Positions 49,967 to 59,264 of a stretch of DNA of 60,500 nucleotides are shown piece by piece. Position numbers and translations under genes: made by a program. The DNA is from an uncultured Lachnospiraceae bacterium (GTDB lineage Bacteria; Bacillota; Clostridia; Lachnospirales; Lachnospiraceae), in NCBI GenBank assembly GCA_910588285.1, contig CAJUQB010000017.1, positions 1-60,500 on the forward strand, read 5' to 3'. Position 1 is the stretch's first letter; every line of letters begins with the position of its first letter. Below the pieces are notes generated by a model. The model was not told the origin of the DNA, searched no databases, and was given only the letters and a program-made list of their open reading frames with translations.

Positions 49967-50456
49967 CTTTGACGGTCAGTTCGAGGCTTCCGCTGAAATT
50001 ATCACCTTTCAGAACGATGTAATTATCGCCGGACGAAATGGTGTATTCTTTTGTATCTTCTGAATTGATATTAGAAATCGAATACTCATCGCTGCCGGCG
50101 ATCCAATTCAGCTCCGCAGTTCCACCTTCTACGGTAAGTTTGTAGGTTATTTGCAGTTGATTGCCGTTTTCACGGTTCAAAGCCGTTCCGCCGAAAATGA
50201 ACTCTTTTCCGTTAAACCTGTCATAGGCAGCCGTATAGGTACCTGTATAAGCGTCAACGCCTTCATCTTTCTTGCCCTGCAAATCTTTTTCTTTTGTCAG
50301 TGCGTGTTTGCTGAAGGACTGCATCCATCTATCCCAACCGTCAATCAGGTTATCTTTCAAGCTGCCGTTATCGTGGTCAGAGCCGCACCCCGAAAAGCAA
50401 CCGACGATACTCAAAACCAAAAGAACAGAGATGATTGCTTTTATCTTTTTCATCAT
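49953..50456 (-). CDS. Putative lipoprotein of the antimicrobial-peptide resistance module
   Basis: A 167-residue protein with a short signal peptide and lipobox (F-S-G-C), then a charged linker and a beta-rich domain (Y-T-G-T-Y-T-A-A-Y-D-R-F). Adjacent ATG codons at 50456 and 50453 both follow GAGG; either may start it. No known family was recognised, but lipoproteins often accompany lantibiotic immunity transporters, where they bind the peptide at the cell surface. Confidence 0.7.
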   Translation of the reverse strand: MMKKIKAIISVLLVLSIVGCFSGCGSDHDNGSLKDNLIDGWDRWMQSFSKHALTKEKDLQGKKDEGVDAYTGTYTAAYDRFNGKEFIFGGTALNRENGNQLQITYKLTVEGGTAELNWIAGSDEYSISNINSEDTKEYTISSGDNYIVLKGDNFSGSLELTVKDAKN

Positions 50457-50463
50457 GCGCACC

Positions 50464-50748
50464 TCACATAAAATGTGTGTTGAGCATCATTCCCAAGAAT
50501 ACGACTCCGGCAACCGCATAAAGACTGTTTACAATCAAGCAAATCTTCATCAAATTATTTTGAGCCTTTGCCTTGACATAGGAAATGATGGTGAACACTC
50601 CGCTGAAAATCATAAACGCAGAATAGCAGGCAATCATAATTTCAGCGACAGGCGATTCCAACGCCCAATCAAAAGTTCTGAGAGGGAGAATTGTCCACGG
50701 GACAAGAAGCATAACGGCGCTGACAGCGGTTAAAAGTTTGTTTTTCAT
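50464..50748 (-). CDS. Small membrane protein, unknown function
   Basis: A 94-residue protein with three hydrophobic segments (V-S-A-V-M-L-L-V-P-W, I-M-I-A-C-Y-S-A-F-M-I-F and L-Y-A-V-A-G-V-V-F-L-G-M-M). It is between the transporter permeases and the lipoprotein with almost no gaps, so belongs to their operon. Not recognised as a named family. AAGGAGA precedes the ATG. Confidence 0.7.
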   Translation of the reverse strand: MKNKLLTAVSAVMLLVPWTILPLRTFDWALESPVAEIMIACYSAFMIFSGVFTIISYVKAKAQNNLMKICLIVNSLYAVAGVVFLGMMLNTHFM

Positions 50749-50750
50749 AA

Positions 50751-51521
50751 TTATCTCCTTTCAGCCTGCCCGAATCGAAGGCAGGAAATGCTTAAACATA
50801 AGATTGTAATAAGGATGGCGACAGGTAGCCACGGTATGAGCTCCACCGGTGCCGTATCAAGATTTTCTGCGAGCTTTCCGTATTCTGATGTGATAACGAA
50901 AAACGGATACGACATTGGGTAGGCAAACCACGCTTTTGTATTGATGATCAATACCGACGGCACAATCGAAGCGAAACCGATACCGATTGAAAAAATCGGC
51001 GTCTGAATACAAACCGACAGCATCCAGAAAAATGCAATCATCGGTATGGCGGACAGAAATATCAGGCTGATCTCTTTCAGAACAAACAAGGTTGGCAGAA
51101 TAAAGTTATAATCCTGTGTTCCTGAACTGATAGCGGCGCTGATGTAGTACATACCTGTCATCATTAAAATTTGTGCTGCCGCCAGTGTCAGCAATACAAC
51201 AAACTTAGCTATACAGAGCTTTGCTGTGCTGACCGGTAGGGCGAGCATTTTCAAAATACCCTTGTTTGCTCTTTCCGTCTGACTTAAAAGTACCGTACCG
51301 ACTACCATACTTGCAGGGAACATAAACCAGGCCATTCCCATAAAGCCTTGAATAAAGAAATTGTTTTCCGGCGAAATTCCTTCTGCCTGCATACCAAAAT
51401 TCATTTTTGCATTTAAGATAGACGGTATCCAAAGAATAACGGCAGCCACTGCCAAAATGAAAAGGATTTTAGACCGTCGTATCTTTTTGAACTCCACGCC
51501 GACAAGCGATATAAAACTCAT
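50751..51521 (-). CDS. ABC-2 type permease, lantibiotic immunity type (second permease)
   Basis: A 256-residue membrane protein opening with V-G-V-E-F-K-K-I-R-R-S-K-I, typical of the ABC-2 permeases of lantibiotic immunity systems (LanG/MutG type), with about six hydrophobic segments. Its start overlaps the end of the other permease by four bases. With that permease and the ATPase it should export or exclude antimicrobial peptides. Confidence 0.83.
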   Translation of the reverse strand: MSFISLVGVEFKKIRRSKILFILAVAAVILWIPSILNAKMNFGMQAEGISPENNFFIQGFMGMAWFMFPASMVVGTVLLSQTERANKGILKMLALPVSTAKLCIAKFVVLLTLAAAQILMMTGMYYISAAISSGTQDYNFILPTLFVLKEISLIFLSAIPMIAFFWMLSVCIQTPIFSIGIGFASIVPSVLIINTKAWFAYPMSYPFFVITSEYGKLAENLDTAPVELIPWLPVAILITILCLSISCLRFGQAERR

Positions 51522-52240
51522 TCAAACGACCTCCTTACCTTTACGAGTATCAGTTGCGCCAAACCGCAAACAGCAAGCTCAATGACTGTGCCGCAGATAT
51601 AGTGCGTTGACTGCGTGATATCTGTACCCGCAAATATCTGAAAAGGCATGGCGAAAGGAAAGAGGGAAAGCGAAAAATTCGTTGTCGGCAGTATCGTTGC
51701 GGTAAATACGCATACTACGCCGACTCCAAGGGATACCCACATATTTTTACAGGCTTCCGAAATAAGGAGCGACAGGATAATGCAGGGTAACATCAGTAAA
51801 AACGAATACCCGAAACATTTGCACAGTTCACCCCAAAAGCCGCTTCCGAGTTCAAACCAGCGATAGGAACAGAATGTGACAGCTCCCGCCTCAATGACGA
51901 GCACAAAGAGGCTCATAAAAATTGTCAAAACTGCTTTGCCCAAGAAAATAGAGCTTTCACGAATGGGCAGCGACTTCATTTTCTGCATCGCGTTGTCGGC
52001 ATATTCCGTATGATATAGCAAACAAGCTCCGGCTACTGCAAGCAGCACATTCAGCATAGACATCATCTGCCAATTTGCGCCAAGCAGAATTTGTATCGGA
52101 CTGCCCGGCTGGTTTAGATACATTTCCGAACGGACCGCCATATTGGCAACAGGAACAGCCGCCGCCAAAATACCGCCACCGATGAATGCCGGTAAAAAAC
52201 CGGTGCGCTTTACCTTTTTGCATTCCAACGAAACGCTCAT
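51518..52240 (-). CDS. ABC-2 type permease, lantibiotic immunity type (first permease)
   Basis: A 240-residue membrane protein beginning L-E-C-K-K-V-K-R-T-G-F-L-P-A-F-I-G-G-G, the typical opening of LanE/MutE-family permeases, with about six hydrophobic segments. It overlaps the ATPase gene by four bases on one side and the second permease by four on the other, so the three are translationally coupled. Confidence 0.83.
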   Translation of the reverse strand: MSVSLECKKVKRTGFLPAFIGGGILAAAVPVANMAVRSEMYLNQPGSPIQILLGANWQMMSMLNVLLAVAGACLLYHTEYADNAMQKMKSLPIRESSIFLGKAVLTIFMSLFVLVIEAGAVTFCSYRWFELGSGFWGELCKCFGYSFLLMLPCIILSLLISEACKNMWVSLGVGVVCVFTATILPTTNFSLSLFPFAMPFQIFAGTDITQSTHYICGTVIELAVCGLAQLILVKVRRSFE

Positions 52241-52992
52241 CGCACCGCCCCCCTTTGCCTGTTGTCGGCGTCGATAAGGGCAAGGAATGTATCCTCCAAA
52301 TTGTCCGTAGGATAGCCTTTTGCTGCTGCGCCGGATTTCAGCTGGTCGAGCGTTCCCTCAAACAGCAGGTGGCCGTGATTCAGGATGCCGATCGTATCCG
52401 CCATCAATTCTATTTCGGACAGAAGGTGCGACGATACCAAAACGGTACAATCAAACTTTTCCGGTAAGGAACGGATCAGCGTTCGGATCTCGTGGATCCC
52501 CACAGGATCAAGTCCGTTTGTCGGTTCGTCTAAAATCAGGATCGGCGGTTTTCCGATCAATGCGCCGGCAAGACCTAATCTCTGTTTCATTCCAAGGGAA
52601 TATTTTTTTGCAAGCCGCTTCTTAAATTGCGTCAGCCCCACGATTTCAAGGGCTTCCGCTACGGAAGATTTGGGAAGTCCCAATATTTTGCGGATAATAT
52701 CGAGATTTTCTTCACCGCTTAAATTCCCGTAGAAAGCGGGGGCTTCAATAAACGAGCCGATTTCTTTCAGAATCTGTACCCTGTTATCGGGATACTTCTT
52801 CTTGTCAATCGTAAATGAGCCGCCGGTGGGTTTGGTAAGCCCCAAAAACATTTTCATGGTAGTGGACTTCCCCGCCCCGTTCGGGCCGAGGAAGCCATAG
52901 ACAGCGCCTTTCGGAATATGCAGATTGATACCTGAAACCGCAGTAAAATCAGTATAGGATTTCGTTAAATTTTTTGTTTCAATGATGTTCAT
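52237..52992 (-). CDS. ABC transporter ATPase, lantibiotic/CAMP resistance type
   Basis: A 251-residue ATPase with Walker A G-P-N-G-A-G-K-S-T, signature Y-S-L-G-M-K-Q-R and Walker B I-L-I-L-D-E-P-T-N-G-L-D. This is the bacitracin/lantibiotic immunity class (BcrA/LanF/CprA-like). The ATG at 52992 follows AAGGAG; an ATG 24 bases upstream would include that site. First gene of the operon, divergent from the response regulator. Confidence 0.9.
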   Translation of the reverse strand: MNIIETKNLTKSYTDFTAVSGINLHIPKGAVYGFLGPNGAGKSTTMKMFLGLTKPTGGSFTIDKKKYPDNRVQILKEIGSFIEAPAFYGNLSGEENLDIIRKILGLPKSSVAEALEIVGLTQFKKRLAKKYSLGMKQRLGLAGALIGKPPILILDEPTNGLDPVGIHEIRTLIRSLPEKFDCTVLVSSHLLSEIELMADTIGILNHGHLLFEGTLDQLKSGAAAKGYPTDNLEDTFLALIDADNRQRGAVR

Positions 52993-53015
52993 TGCGTTTT
53001 GCTCCTTTCTTATCA

Positions 53016-53051
53016 TCGCAAGTACATTGTAACTTGCGAACCTTGTGTCAA
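53016..53051 (-). promoter_or_regulatory. Promoter and palindrome of the resistance transporter operon
   Basis: On the minus strand TTGACA lies at 53051-53046. The perfect palindrome TCGCAAGT-ACATTGTA-ACTTGCGA spans 53016-53039 and contains TACAAT, only 14 bases from the -35 box, a poor spacing that often marks regulator-dependent promoters. Confidence 0.55.
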
Positions 53052-53062
53052 CCTTCTCGTGT

Positions 53063-53083
53063 CCTTACATTTACCTTACATTT
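53063..53083 (+). promoter_or_regulatory. Direct repeats, probable response-regulator site
   Basis: CCTTACATTT occurs at 53063-53072 and 53074-53083, an 11-base period. OmpR-family regulators of antimicrobial-peptide systems usually bind such direct repeats just upstream of a -35 box, and on the minus strand this pair lies just upstream of the TTGACA at 53051-53046. Confidence 0.55.
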
Positions 53084-53116
53084 CATCGCACATTAGAAAA
53101 TGACACATTTCTATGG

Positions 53117-53122
53117 TATAAT
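53117..53122 (+). promoter_or_regulatory. -10 box of the two-component operon
   Basis: A consensus TATAAT lies 78 bases before the response regulator start. The best -35 candidate, TTAGAA near 53093, is weak. Confidence 0.45.
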
Positions 53123-53199
53123 AAACAATTGATGTAGAATATTACGGGAAAACACTTGAATGAAAGAACAATATAACAGACCTGAAAGGAGGCAGCCCT

Positions 53200-53904
53200 A
53201 TGGACTTTGATTACTTGAAACACAAACGCATTTTGCTTGTCGATGACGAGCAGGAGCTTTTGGATATGGTTGTTTCTATCTTGAATGAGGACGGATTTCA
53301 AAATATCAAAACGGTAAAAACGGTATCCGAAGCGATTGTTATTTCTGAAACTTACCAACCAGAGCTTGCAATTCTTGATGTAATGCTCCCTGATGGAAAT
53401 GGGTTTAATCTGATGGAGAGGCTTAAAAAAGCGGCTGATTATCCGGTGCTGTTCTTAACTGCCCGTGGCGAGGATGACGATAAGTTCCGTGGCTTCGGAC
53501 TTGGCGCTGACGATTACATGGTAAAGCCGTTTTTGCCAAAGGAGCTTTTATTCCGTGTAAACGCCATTCTCCGCAGGAGTTATAAAGACGAAAATCCCCT
53601 TGTGAAGCTGCATAACAGTGAAATTGACTTTGAGCGTGCAGAGGTCATAAAGAACGGAGAACATCTTGCGCTTACGGCAAAGGAACATAACATCCTCGCA
53701 GCTTTATATCGGAACGCCGGGAGAATTGTTACGATTGACGCTCTGTGTGAAGCGGCTTGGGGGGATAATCCTTTCGGCTATGAAAACTCGTTGATGGCGC
53801 ATATTCGCCGTATTCGGGAAAAAATTGAAGCAAATCCGTCCCAGCCTGTTTCTCTGATAACGATGAAAGGGCTTGGATATAAGCTCGTTGTGGAGGGCAA
53901 GTGA
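53200..53904 (+). CDS. OmpR-family response regulator
   Basis: A 234-residue regulator. The receiver domain has the acidic pocket V-D-D-E, the phospho-acceptor Asp in A-I-L-D-V-M-L-P-D and the Lys in V-K-P-F. The C-terminal winged helix ends in I-T-M-K-G-L-G-Y-K-L. It belongs to the class that controls antimicrobial-peptide resistance transporters and is divergent from that operon. The kinase gene starts two bases after its stop. Confidence 0.92.
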   Translation: MDFDYLKHKRILLVDDEQELLDMVVSILNEDGFQNIKTVKTVSEAIVISETYQPELAILDVMLPDGNGFNLMERLKKAADYPVLFLTARGEDDDKFRGFGLGADDYMVKPFLPKELLFRVNAILRRSYKDENPLVKLHNSEIDFERAEVIKNGEHLALTAKEHNILAALYRNAGRIVTIDALCEAAWGDNPFGYENSLMAHIRRIREKIEANPSQPVSLITMKGLGYKLVVEGK

Positions 53905-53905
53905 T

Positions 53906-55297
53906 ATGAAAAGCGTACTGAAACTCATCCGGCGTTTTGTCGGTATTATGCTTCTCTCCTCACTGTTGCTTCTTATTTTGAATTTTACTTTATTGGTGAT
54001 ATATACACTGAATCAAGCGCCGAACAGCTCCCCTTGGATTACGGCGCAGGAAGTTGCCGATGCTCTGTCACAAAATGAAAACGGATATGTTTTGACCGAA
54101 GATACGGCCCTTGAACTTCAAAATACAGATGTGTGGGCGATATTTATTGACAACAGGGCAATGAAAGTTGTATGGCAGACGGAGAATCTTCCTGAAAATG
54201 TCCCTATGTCCTATACCGCTTCGGATATAGCAAGTCTGACCCGCGGCTATATCGATGGGTATCCTACATTTACAGGAGAAGCGGAAAACGGACTTTTGGT
54301 ACTCGGCTATCCGAAAGACAGCTTTTGGAAACATATGTGGCCGAGTTGGGATTATGATTTGATCGCCAACCTGCCCAAAACGATTCTTTCTGTTTTAGCA
54401 ATCAATATAGCCTTGATTTTTACCATTTATGTGATTGCCAATTCCAAGCTGTTAAAATCCGTGAAACCGATTATCAGCGGAATACAGGCTTTATCAACGA
54501 ACGAAGAAGTCCATATCCGGGAAAAGGGGCTTTTATCCGAGCTTGCGGTAAACATTAACAAGACCTCAGATATTTTGCAGACGCAAAGCAGGCAGCTTCG
54601 CAAAAGAGAGAGCGCAAGAGCAAATTGGATCGCAGGAGTGTCCCACGACATACGAACCCCTTTGTCAATGGTAATGGGCTATGCCGGACAGTTGGAAAAC
54701 GATGTGCAGTTATCAGAAGATAACCGTGGGAAAGCGGCGGTTATTGTACGACAAAGTAAACGAATGCGAAACTTGATTAACGACTTAAACCTTGCGTCCA
54801 AGCTGGAATATAATATGCAGCCGCTAAGCCCTGAAAGGCAGAACCTGATCGCCGTTGTCCGTCAGGTCGTAGTGGATTTCATCAATATGAACATTGATGA
54901 AACGCACACGATTGAATGGCAAACGGACGAAGCATTCACTTCCTGCACTGTAAATGTTGATAAAGACTTAATGAAAAGAGCAATCAGTAATCTGATTCAA
55001 AACAGCATGAATCATAACGAACAGGGATGTCATATCTTCGTTCGTGTAAAGCTTGAAGATAATGTTTGTACTGTGATTGTTTCCGATGACGGTATGGGTG
55101 CGACAGATGAACAAATTGAAAAATTGAACAATACGCCGCATTATATGGTGTGCGACGAAAAAACAACGGAACAGCGCCACGGTTTAGGACTGCTTATTGT
55201 CAAACAAATCGTATTTGCACATGACGGAAAAATGTTGATAAAGCATAGTGAATACGGTGGTTTTGAGGTTGATTTGAGTTTGCCGATGGTTATGTAA
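53906..55297 (+). CDS. Sensor histidine kinase, CAMP-resistance type
   Basis: A 463-residue membrane kinase. The first membrane helix (residues about 13-40) is followed by an outside loop of about 120 residues, a second helix (I-A-L-I-F-T-I-Y-V-I-A), the H-box V-S-H-D-I-R-T-P-L and the ATPase domain (N-Q/G boxes: N-L-I-Q-N-S-M-N-H-N, D-D-G-M-G, G-L-G-L). The layout resembles CprK-like kinases that sense lantibiotics. The ATG at 53906 follows GGAGG. Confidence 0.9.
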   Translation: MKSVLKLIRRFVGIMLLSSLLLLILNFTLLVIYTLNQAPNSSPWITAQEVADALSQNENGYVLTEDTALELQNTDVWAIFIDNRAMKVVWQTENLPENVPMSYTASDIASLTRGYIDGYPTFTGEAENGLLVLGYPKDSFWKHMWPSWDYDLIANLPKTILSVLAINIALIFTIYVIANSKLLKSVKPIISGIQALSTNEEVHIREKGLLSELAVNINKTSDILQTQSRQLRKRESARANWIAGVSHDIRTPLSMVMGYAGQLENDVQLSEDNRGKAAVIVRQSKRMRNLINDLNLASKLEYNMQPLSPERQNLIAVVRQVVVDFINMNIDETHTIEWQTDEAFTSCTVNVDKDLMKRAISNLIQNSMNHNEQGCHIFVRVKLEDNVCTVIVSDDGMGATDEQIEKLNNTPHYMVCDEKTTEQRHGLGLLIVKQIVFAHDGKMLIKHSEYGGFEVDLSLPMVM

Positions 55298-55451
55298 AGG
55301 GAAAGAGGAAACAGAGGAGGACACTGCTTTGAAAGTGAAATCCAATTCATGCTGAGAAAAACTGTCGAAGGCACTTTTTTACTTTCCTGGGATGATGCTG
55401 GGTGTCTGGAATCACTGGACGCACGGGGTCGGATATGCTATGATAGGAGCT

Positions 55452-57794
55452 ATGGAACAGGTAAAAATATCCGTAAGGAATCTGGTGGAATTTATTTTAC
55501 GCACCGGAGATATTGACAATCGAAGGGGACGCTCGGCGCAGAAGGAGGCCATGCAGGAGGGGAGCCGGATTCATCGAAAGATTCAGCGCCGCATGGGGGC
55601 AGAGTACCATGCTGAGGTCTCCTTAAAAACAGAATATGAATATGAGCATTATACACTGGTGGTGGAGGGCCGCGCTGACGGCATTATTCTTCCGGAGGGG
55701 GAGGGCCTGGCGACTGTGGATGAGATCAAGGGCGTGTACCAGGATATCCACATCATGACAGCGCCTGTGCCAATACATTTGGCCCAGGCCAAGTGTTATG
55801 CCTGCATTTACGGGAGCCAGGCGGGGCTTTCCAGGATCTGCGTCCAGATGACCTACTGCAACCTGGATACCGAGGAGCTTCGTTATTTTCGGGAGGAGTA
55901 TGAGGTCAGACAGCTGCAGCAGTGGTTTGAGGAGCTGATTGCAGCTTACCGGAGATGGGCAGATTTCCAGTATGAGGCCCGCATGCAGAGGCAGGCCTCC
56001 ATCCAGGGGCTGGAATTTCCGTTTCCCTACCGGGAGGGGCAGCGGAAGCTGGTGGGGGATGTATACCGCACCATCCTCCGGGAGAAAAAGCTGTTTATCC
56101 AGGCGCCCACTGGAACCGGAAAGACCATTTCCACGGTATATCCGGCCATCTGGGGCGTGGGGGAGGGCTTTGGGGAGCGGATCTTCTACCTGACAGCCAA
56201 AACCATCACCAGGACAGTGGCAAAGGAGGCCTTTGACCTGCTGCGGGGGAAGGGCTACCAGGGAAGCGTGCTGACCATTACCGCCAAGGAGAAGCTCTGT
56301 CTGTGCCAGGAGATGGACTGCAATCCGGTGCACTGTCCCTATGCCAGGGGCCATTATGACCGGGTGAACGAGGCGGTATTTGATCTGATCGGCCGCAGGA
56401 AGGACATTACCCGAGAGGAGCTTAAGACCCAGGCGGAGGCCTTCCAGGTGTGCCCCTTTGAGCTGTGCCTGGATACGGCTCTCTGGATTGACAATATTAT
56501 CTGCGATTACAATTATGTCTTTGACCCCAATGTTTATCTGAAGCGTTTTTTTGCGGATGGGACAAAGGGAGATTATATTTTCCTCATTGACGAGGCCCAC
56601 AACCTGGTGGAGCGGGGACGGGAGATGTACAGCGCCCTCCTGTATAAGGAGGACTTTCTGGCAGTGAAGAAGATCTTCAAGCCCCATTCCGTCAAAGTAG
56701 CCAGGGCCCTGGAAAAATGCAACCGCCTTCTGCTGGACATGAAGCGGGAATGCGAGGACTATCAGGAGCTTGCCAGCATCGGGCATCTGATCTTTGCACT
56801 GATGAACCTGGGGGCGGCAATGGATGAATATATGCAGAAGAACCCGGAGCTGCCGGAAAAGACCAAGGTGACGGAGTTCTATTTGATGCTGCGCCATTTT
56901 TTGAATATGTACGAGCGGGTGGATGAAAATTATGTGATCTATACCCAGCACACCGGGGAGGGCCGGTTTTTTCTGAAGCTGTACTGCGTCAACCCTTCCG
57001 TGAACCTGCAGGAGTGTCTGGACAGGGGAAAGAGCGCAGTGTTTTTCTCCGCCACCCTGCTGCCCATCCGCTATTACAAGGAGCTGTTAAGCACCCAGCC
57101 GGAGAATTACGCGGTCTACGCAGAGTCTGTTTTTTCCAGGGAGCAGCGCCTGGTTCTGGTGGCCGGGGATGTCAGCAGCAAATATACCCGCAGAGGCCCA
57201 AGGGAATACGAACGGATCGCTTCCTATATAATGCAGACCGTACAGGCAAAAAGGGGAAACTATATGGTGTTCTTCCCCTCCTATCGGATGCTGGAGGAGG
57301 TGTATGAGGTGTGCCTGGACCAGGAACCCCGCGGAATGGAGCTGCTGGTACAGCGGGCCGGCATGGGGGAGCAGGAACGGGAGGAGTTTCTGGAGGCCTT
57401 TGGCCGGCAGCGGGACAATGCCCTGGTGGGATTCTGCGTCATGGGCGGGATTTTTGCGGAGGGGATTGACTTAAAGCACGAGCAGCTGATCGGGGCTATT
57501 GTGGTGGGCACCGGCCTGCCCCAAATCAGCAATGAGCGTGATATTTTAAAGAAATACTTTGATAAGCAGAAGGGAAATGGCTTTGATTATGCCTTTCGGT
57601 ATCCGGGGATGAACAAGGTGATGCAGGCCGCCGGGCGCGTGATCCGGACGGACCGGGACCGGGGGGTGATCCTGCTGCTGGACGAACGGTTCCTGCAGCA
57701 GGAGTATCAGCAGCTGTTTCCCCGGGAGTGGGCGGATTATCGGGTCTGCAGCCGGGAGAATGTGGGGCGGTATCTGGAGGAATTCTGGGGATAG
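55452..57794 (+). CDS. RecB/Cas4-like nuclease fused to a DinG/Rad3-type helicase
   Basis: A 780-residue DNA helicase. The first 190 residues show PD-(D/E)XK features: H in R-I-H-R-K-I-Q, D in R-A-D-G-I-I, E-x-K in D-E-I-K-G and Q-x-x-x-Y in Q-A-K-C-Y. The helicase follows with Walker A (A-P-T-G-T-G-K-T), Cys residues of a Rad3-type iron-sulfur cluster (C-L-C-Q-E-M-D-C and C-P-Y), the DEAH box (I-D-E-A-H) and late motif VI (A-A-G-R-V-I-R). It is probably a repair or structure-specific helicase. The start is ambiguous: ATG at 55452 or 55440, both poorly placed after their ribosome sites. Confidence 0.87.
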   Translation: MEQVKISVRNLVEFILRTGDIDNRRGRSAQKEAMQEGSRIHRKIQRRMGAEYHAEVSLKTEYEYEHYTLVVEGRADGIILPEGEGLATVDEIKGVYQDIHIMTAPVPIHLAQAKCYACIYGSQAGLSRICVQMTYCNLDTEELRYFREEYEVRQLQQWFEELIAAYRRWADFQYEARMQRQASIQGLEFPFPYREGQRKLVGDVYRTILREKKLFIQAPTGTGKTISTVYPAIWGVGEGFGERIFYLTAKTITRTVAKEAFDLLRGKGYQGSVLTITAKEKLCLCQEMDCNPVHCPYARGHYDRVNEAVFDLIGRRKDITREELKTQAEAFQVCPFELCLDTALWIDNIICDYNYVFDPNVYLKRFFADGTKGDYIFLIDEAHNLVERGREMYSALLYKEDFLAVKKIFKPHSVKVARALEKCNRLLLDMKRECEDYQELASIGHLIFALMNLGAAMDEYMQKNPELPEKTKVTEFYLMLRHFLNMYERVDENYVIYTQHTGEGRFFLKLYCVNPSVNLQECLDRGKSAVFFSATLLPIRYYKELLSTQPENYAVYAESVFSREQRLVLVAGDVSSKYTRRGPREYERIASYIMQTVQAKRGNYMVFFPSYRMLEEVYEVCLDQEPRGMELLVQRAGMGEQEREEFLEAFGRQRDNALVGFCVMGGIFAEGIDLKHEQLIGAIVVGTGLPQISNERDILKKYFDKQKGNGFDYAFRYPGMNKVMQAAGRVIRTDRDRGVILLLDERFLQQEYQQLFPREWADYRVCSRENVGRYLEEFWG

Positions 57795-57798
57795 AGGA

Positions 57799-59082
57799 TC
57801 AGGCCTCTACAACAAGCATTTTTTGCCGAAATTCCCTGGGCCGGGGGCATGATGTCCTGGCGGTGATCAGGGCCCGGTAGAGGTCATGGGCATAAAGGTC
57901 GGATTCCAGGATGGCCCGGGCGTTTTGGGTGAGGGGAACAGAGGGAGCTGCTCCGGTATCCGGACAGGCATCCGGCAGGGATGTGAGGAGGGGAGCCGTT
58001 CCTTCCTGCCGGATCCTGCCAAGAAGCCCTGCAGCAGATCGGCGAAAGCCCAGAAGGCGCAGGTAGGGGATTTCCTCTGCCTGTTGGGTCAGCTCCCTGG
58101 TGATGCCCAGCAGCAGGTGCAGCAGGGCGCGGCTGATGCGGGAGTAGGTTATATTTTTTGTCTTCAAGGCTTCACAAAAGCCTGGAAAGGATGCAAAGTC
58201 CGCCCTCATGGCCAGAATGCGGCTGGCAAGGGCAGGGCTCATATCGCTGCAGCAGAGGAGGGAATCCATTGTCTGTCCTGTTAATTTCAGGTGGAGAGGC
58301 AGGGACAGGGCTTCTTCATAGAGAAGGGCGGCAGTTTGGCTGTATTCTGCCAGCAGCCTCCAGGAGCTTTCCGGAAGCGCATCCGCCAGGGCGGAGGCCT
58401 TTGGGGAGATGGATTCTGTCCCAAAATCCCGGGAAGCCAGCAGCATATCGGCATGCTCCCTTAGGAAGGCCCGGATCGCCCCGGCGCTGGCCAGGGGCCC
58501 GGACAGCTCCTTCTGGTGATAGCTGCCGCCCAGTCGGCGGATGGGAAGCAGTGTGAGCTCTGGGGCGTATGCCTGGGCTGCCCTGGCGTATTCCAGGGCG
58601 AGAATATTGTTGGGGGAGGCCAGGAAATCGGCATATTCCGGCAGCGCGCGGCTTCTGGCAGCAGGGTAAGAGAGGCCCTTTTGAAGGCCCTCCCGCAGGC
58701 GCCTGCAATACCAGGCAGGCTCCTTTGTGAGAAGGTCTGCAAGCTGCATCAGGGTATCCGTGTCATCCTGCTCCATGCCAAAGGAGACGGAATCGGTGAT
58801 GCCAGTGGCTGCCAGCGTCCGGATGCCGCCGGCAGCAAAGCCCTCGGCGCTGGCTGTGGCATAGACTGCAGGCAGCTCCAGCACCAGGTCAGCCCCTCCC
58901 AGAAGAGCCATGTGGGCCCTGGTGTATTTGTCCAGGAGGGCCGGAGCGCCCCGCTGTACGAAGTCGCCGCTGATCACGGCAATGATGTAGTCGCAGCCAA
59001 AGCGCTTACGCACCTGGCTGATCTGGTATTGATGGCCCTTGTGGAAGGGATTGTATTCGGCAATGATTCCGGTAATCTTCAA
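57799..59082 (-). CDS. tmcAL: tRNA(Met) cytidine acetate ligase
   Basis: A 427-residue protein of the nucleotidyltransferase family formerly DUF795, which makes N4-acetylcytidine at the elongator tRNA-Met wobble base from acetate and ATP. The nucleotidyltransferase motif H-x-G-H (F-H-K-G-H, residues 13-17) is at the N-terminus, with G-D-F-V-Q-R-G-A-P-A and the S-P-N-N-I-L-A-L-E-Y segment. Convergent with the helicase gene, four bases apart. AGGAGG lies upstream of the ATG. Confidence 0.9.
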   Translation of the reverse strand: MKITGIIAEYNPFHKGHQYQISQVRKRFGCDYIIAVISGDFVQRGAPALLDKYTRAHMALLGGADLVLELPAVYATASAEGFAAGGIRTLAATGITDSVSFGMEQDDTDTLMQLADLLTKEPAWYCRRLREGLQKGLSYPAARSRALPEYADFLASPNNILALEYARAAQAYAPELTLLPIRRLGGSYHQKELSGPLASAGAIRAFLREHADMLLASRDFGTESISPKASALADALPESSWRLLAEYSQTAALLYEEALSLPLHLKLTGQTMDSLLCCSDMSPALASRILAMRADFASFPGFCEALKTKNITYSRISRALLHLLLGITRELTQQAEEIPYLRLLGFRRSAAGLLGRIRQEGTAPLLTSLPDACPDTGAAPSVPLTQNARAILESDLYAHDLYRALITARTSCPRPREFRQKMLVVEA

Positions 59083-59264
59083 AAGAGGTTCCTCCTTGCA
59101 GGTGTATGGACAGGCTGTTCCTTTTCTATCATTATTATACTGGAAATGGCGGAAGATGCAAGGGCCGGAGAAAATACTTGCAGGGGCCGGTATCCTATGT
59201 TACGATAAGGAAAAGTTTCGTTTGGTAGAAAAAATAATCGGATTTCAACAGGAGGGAGTGTGGA

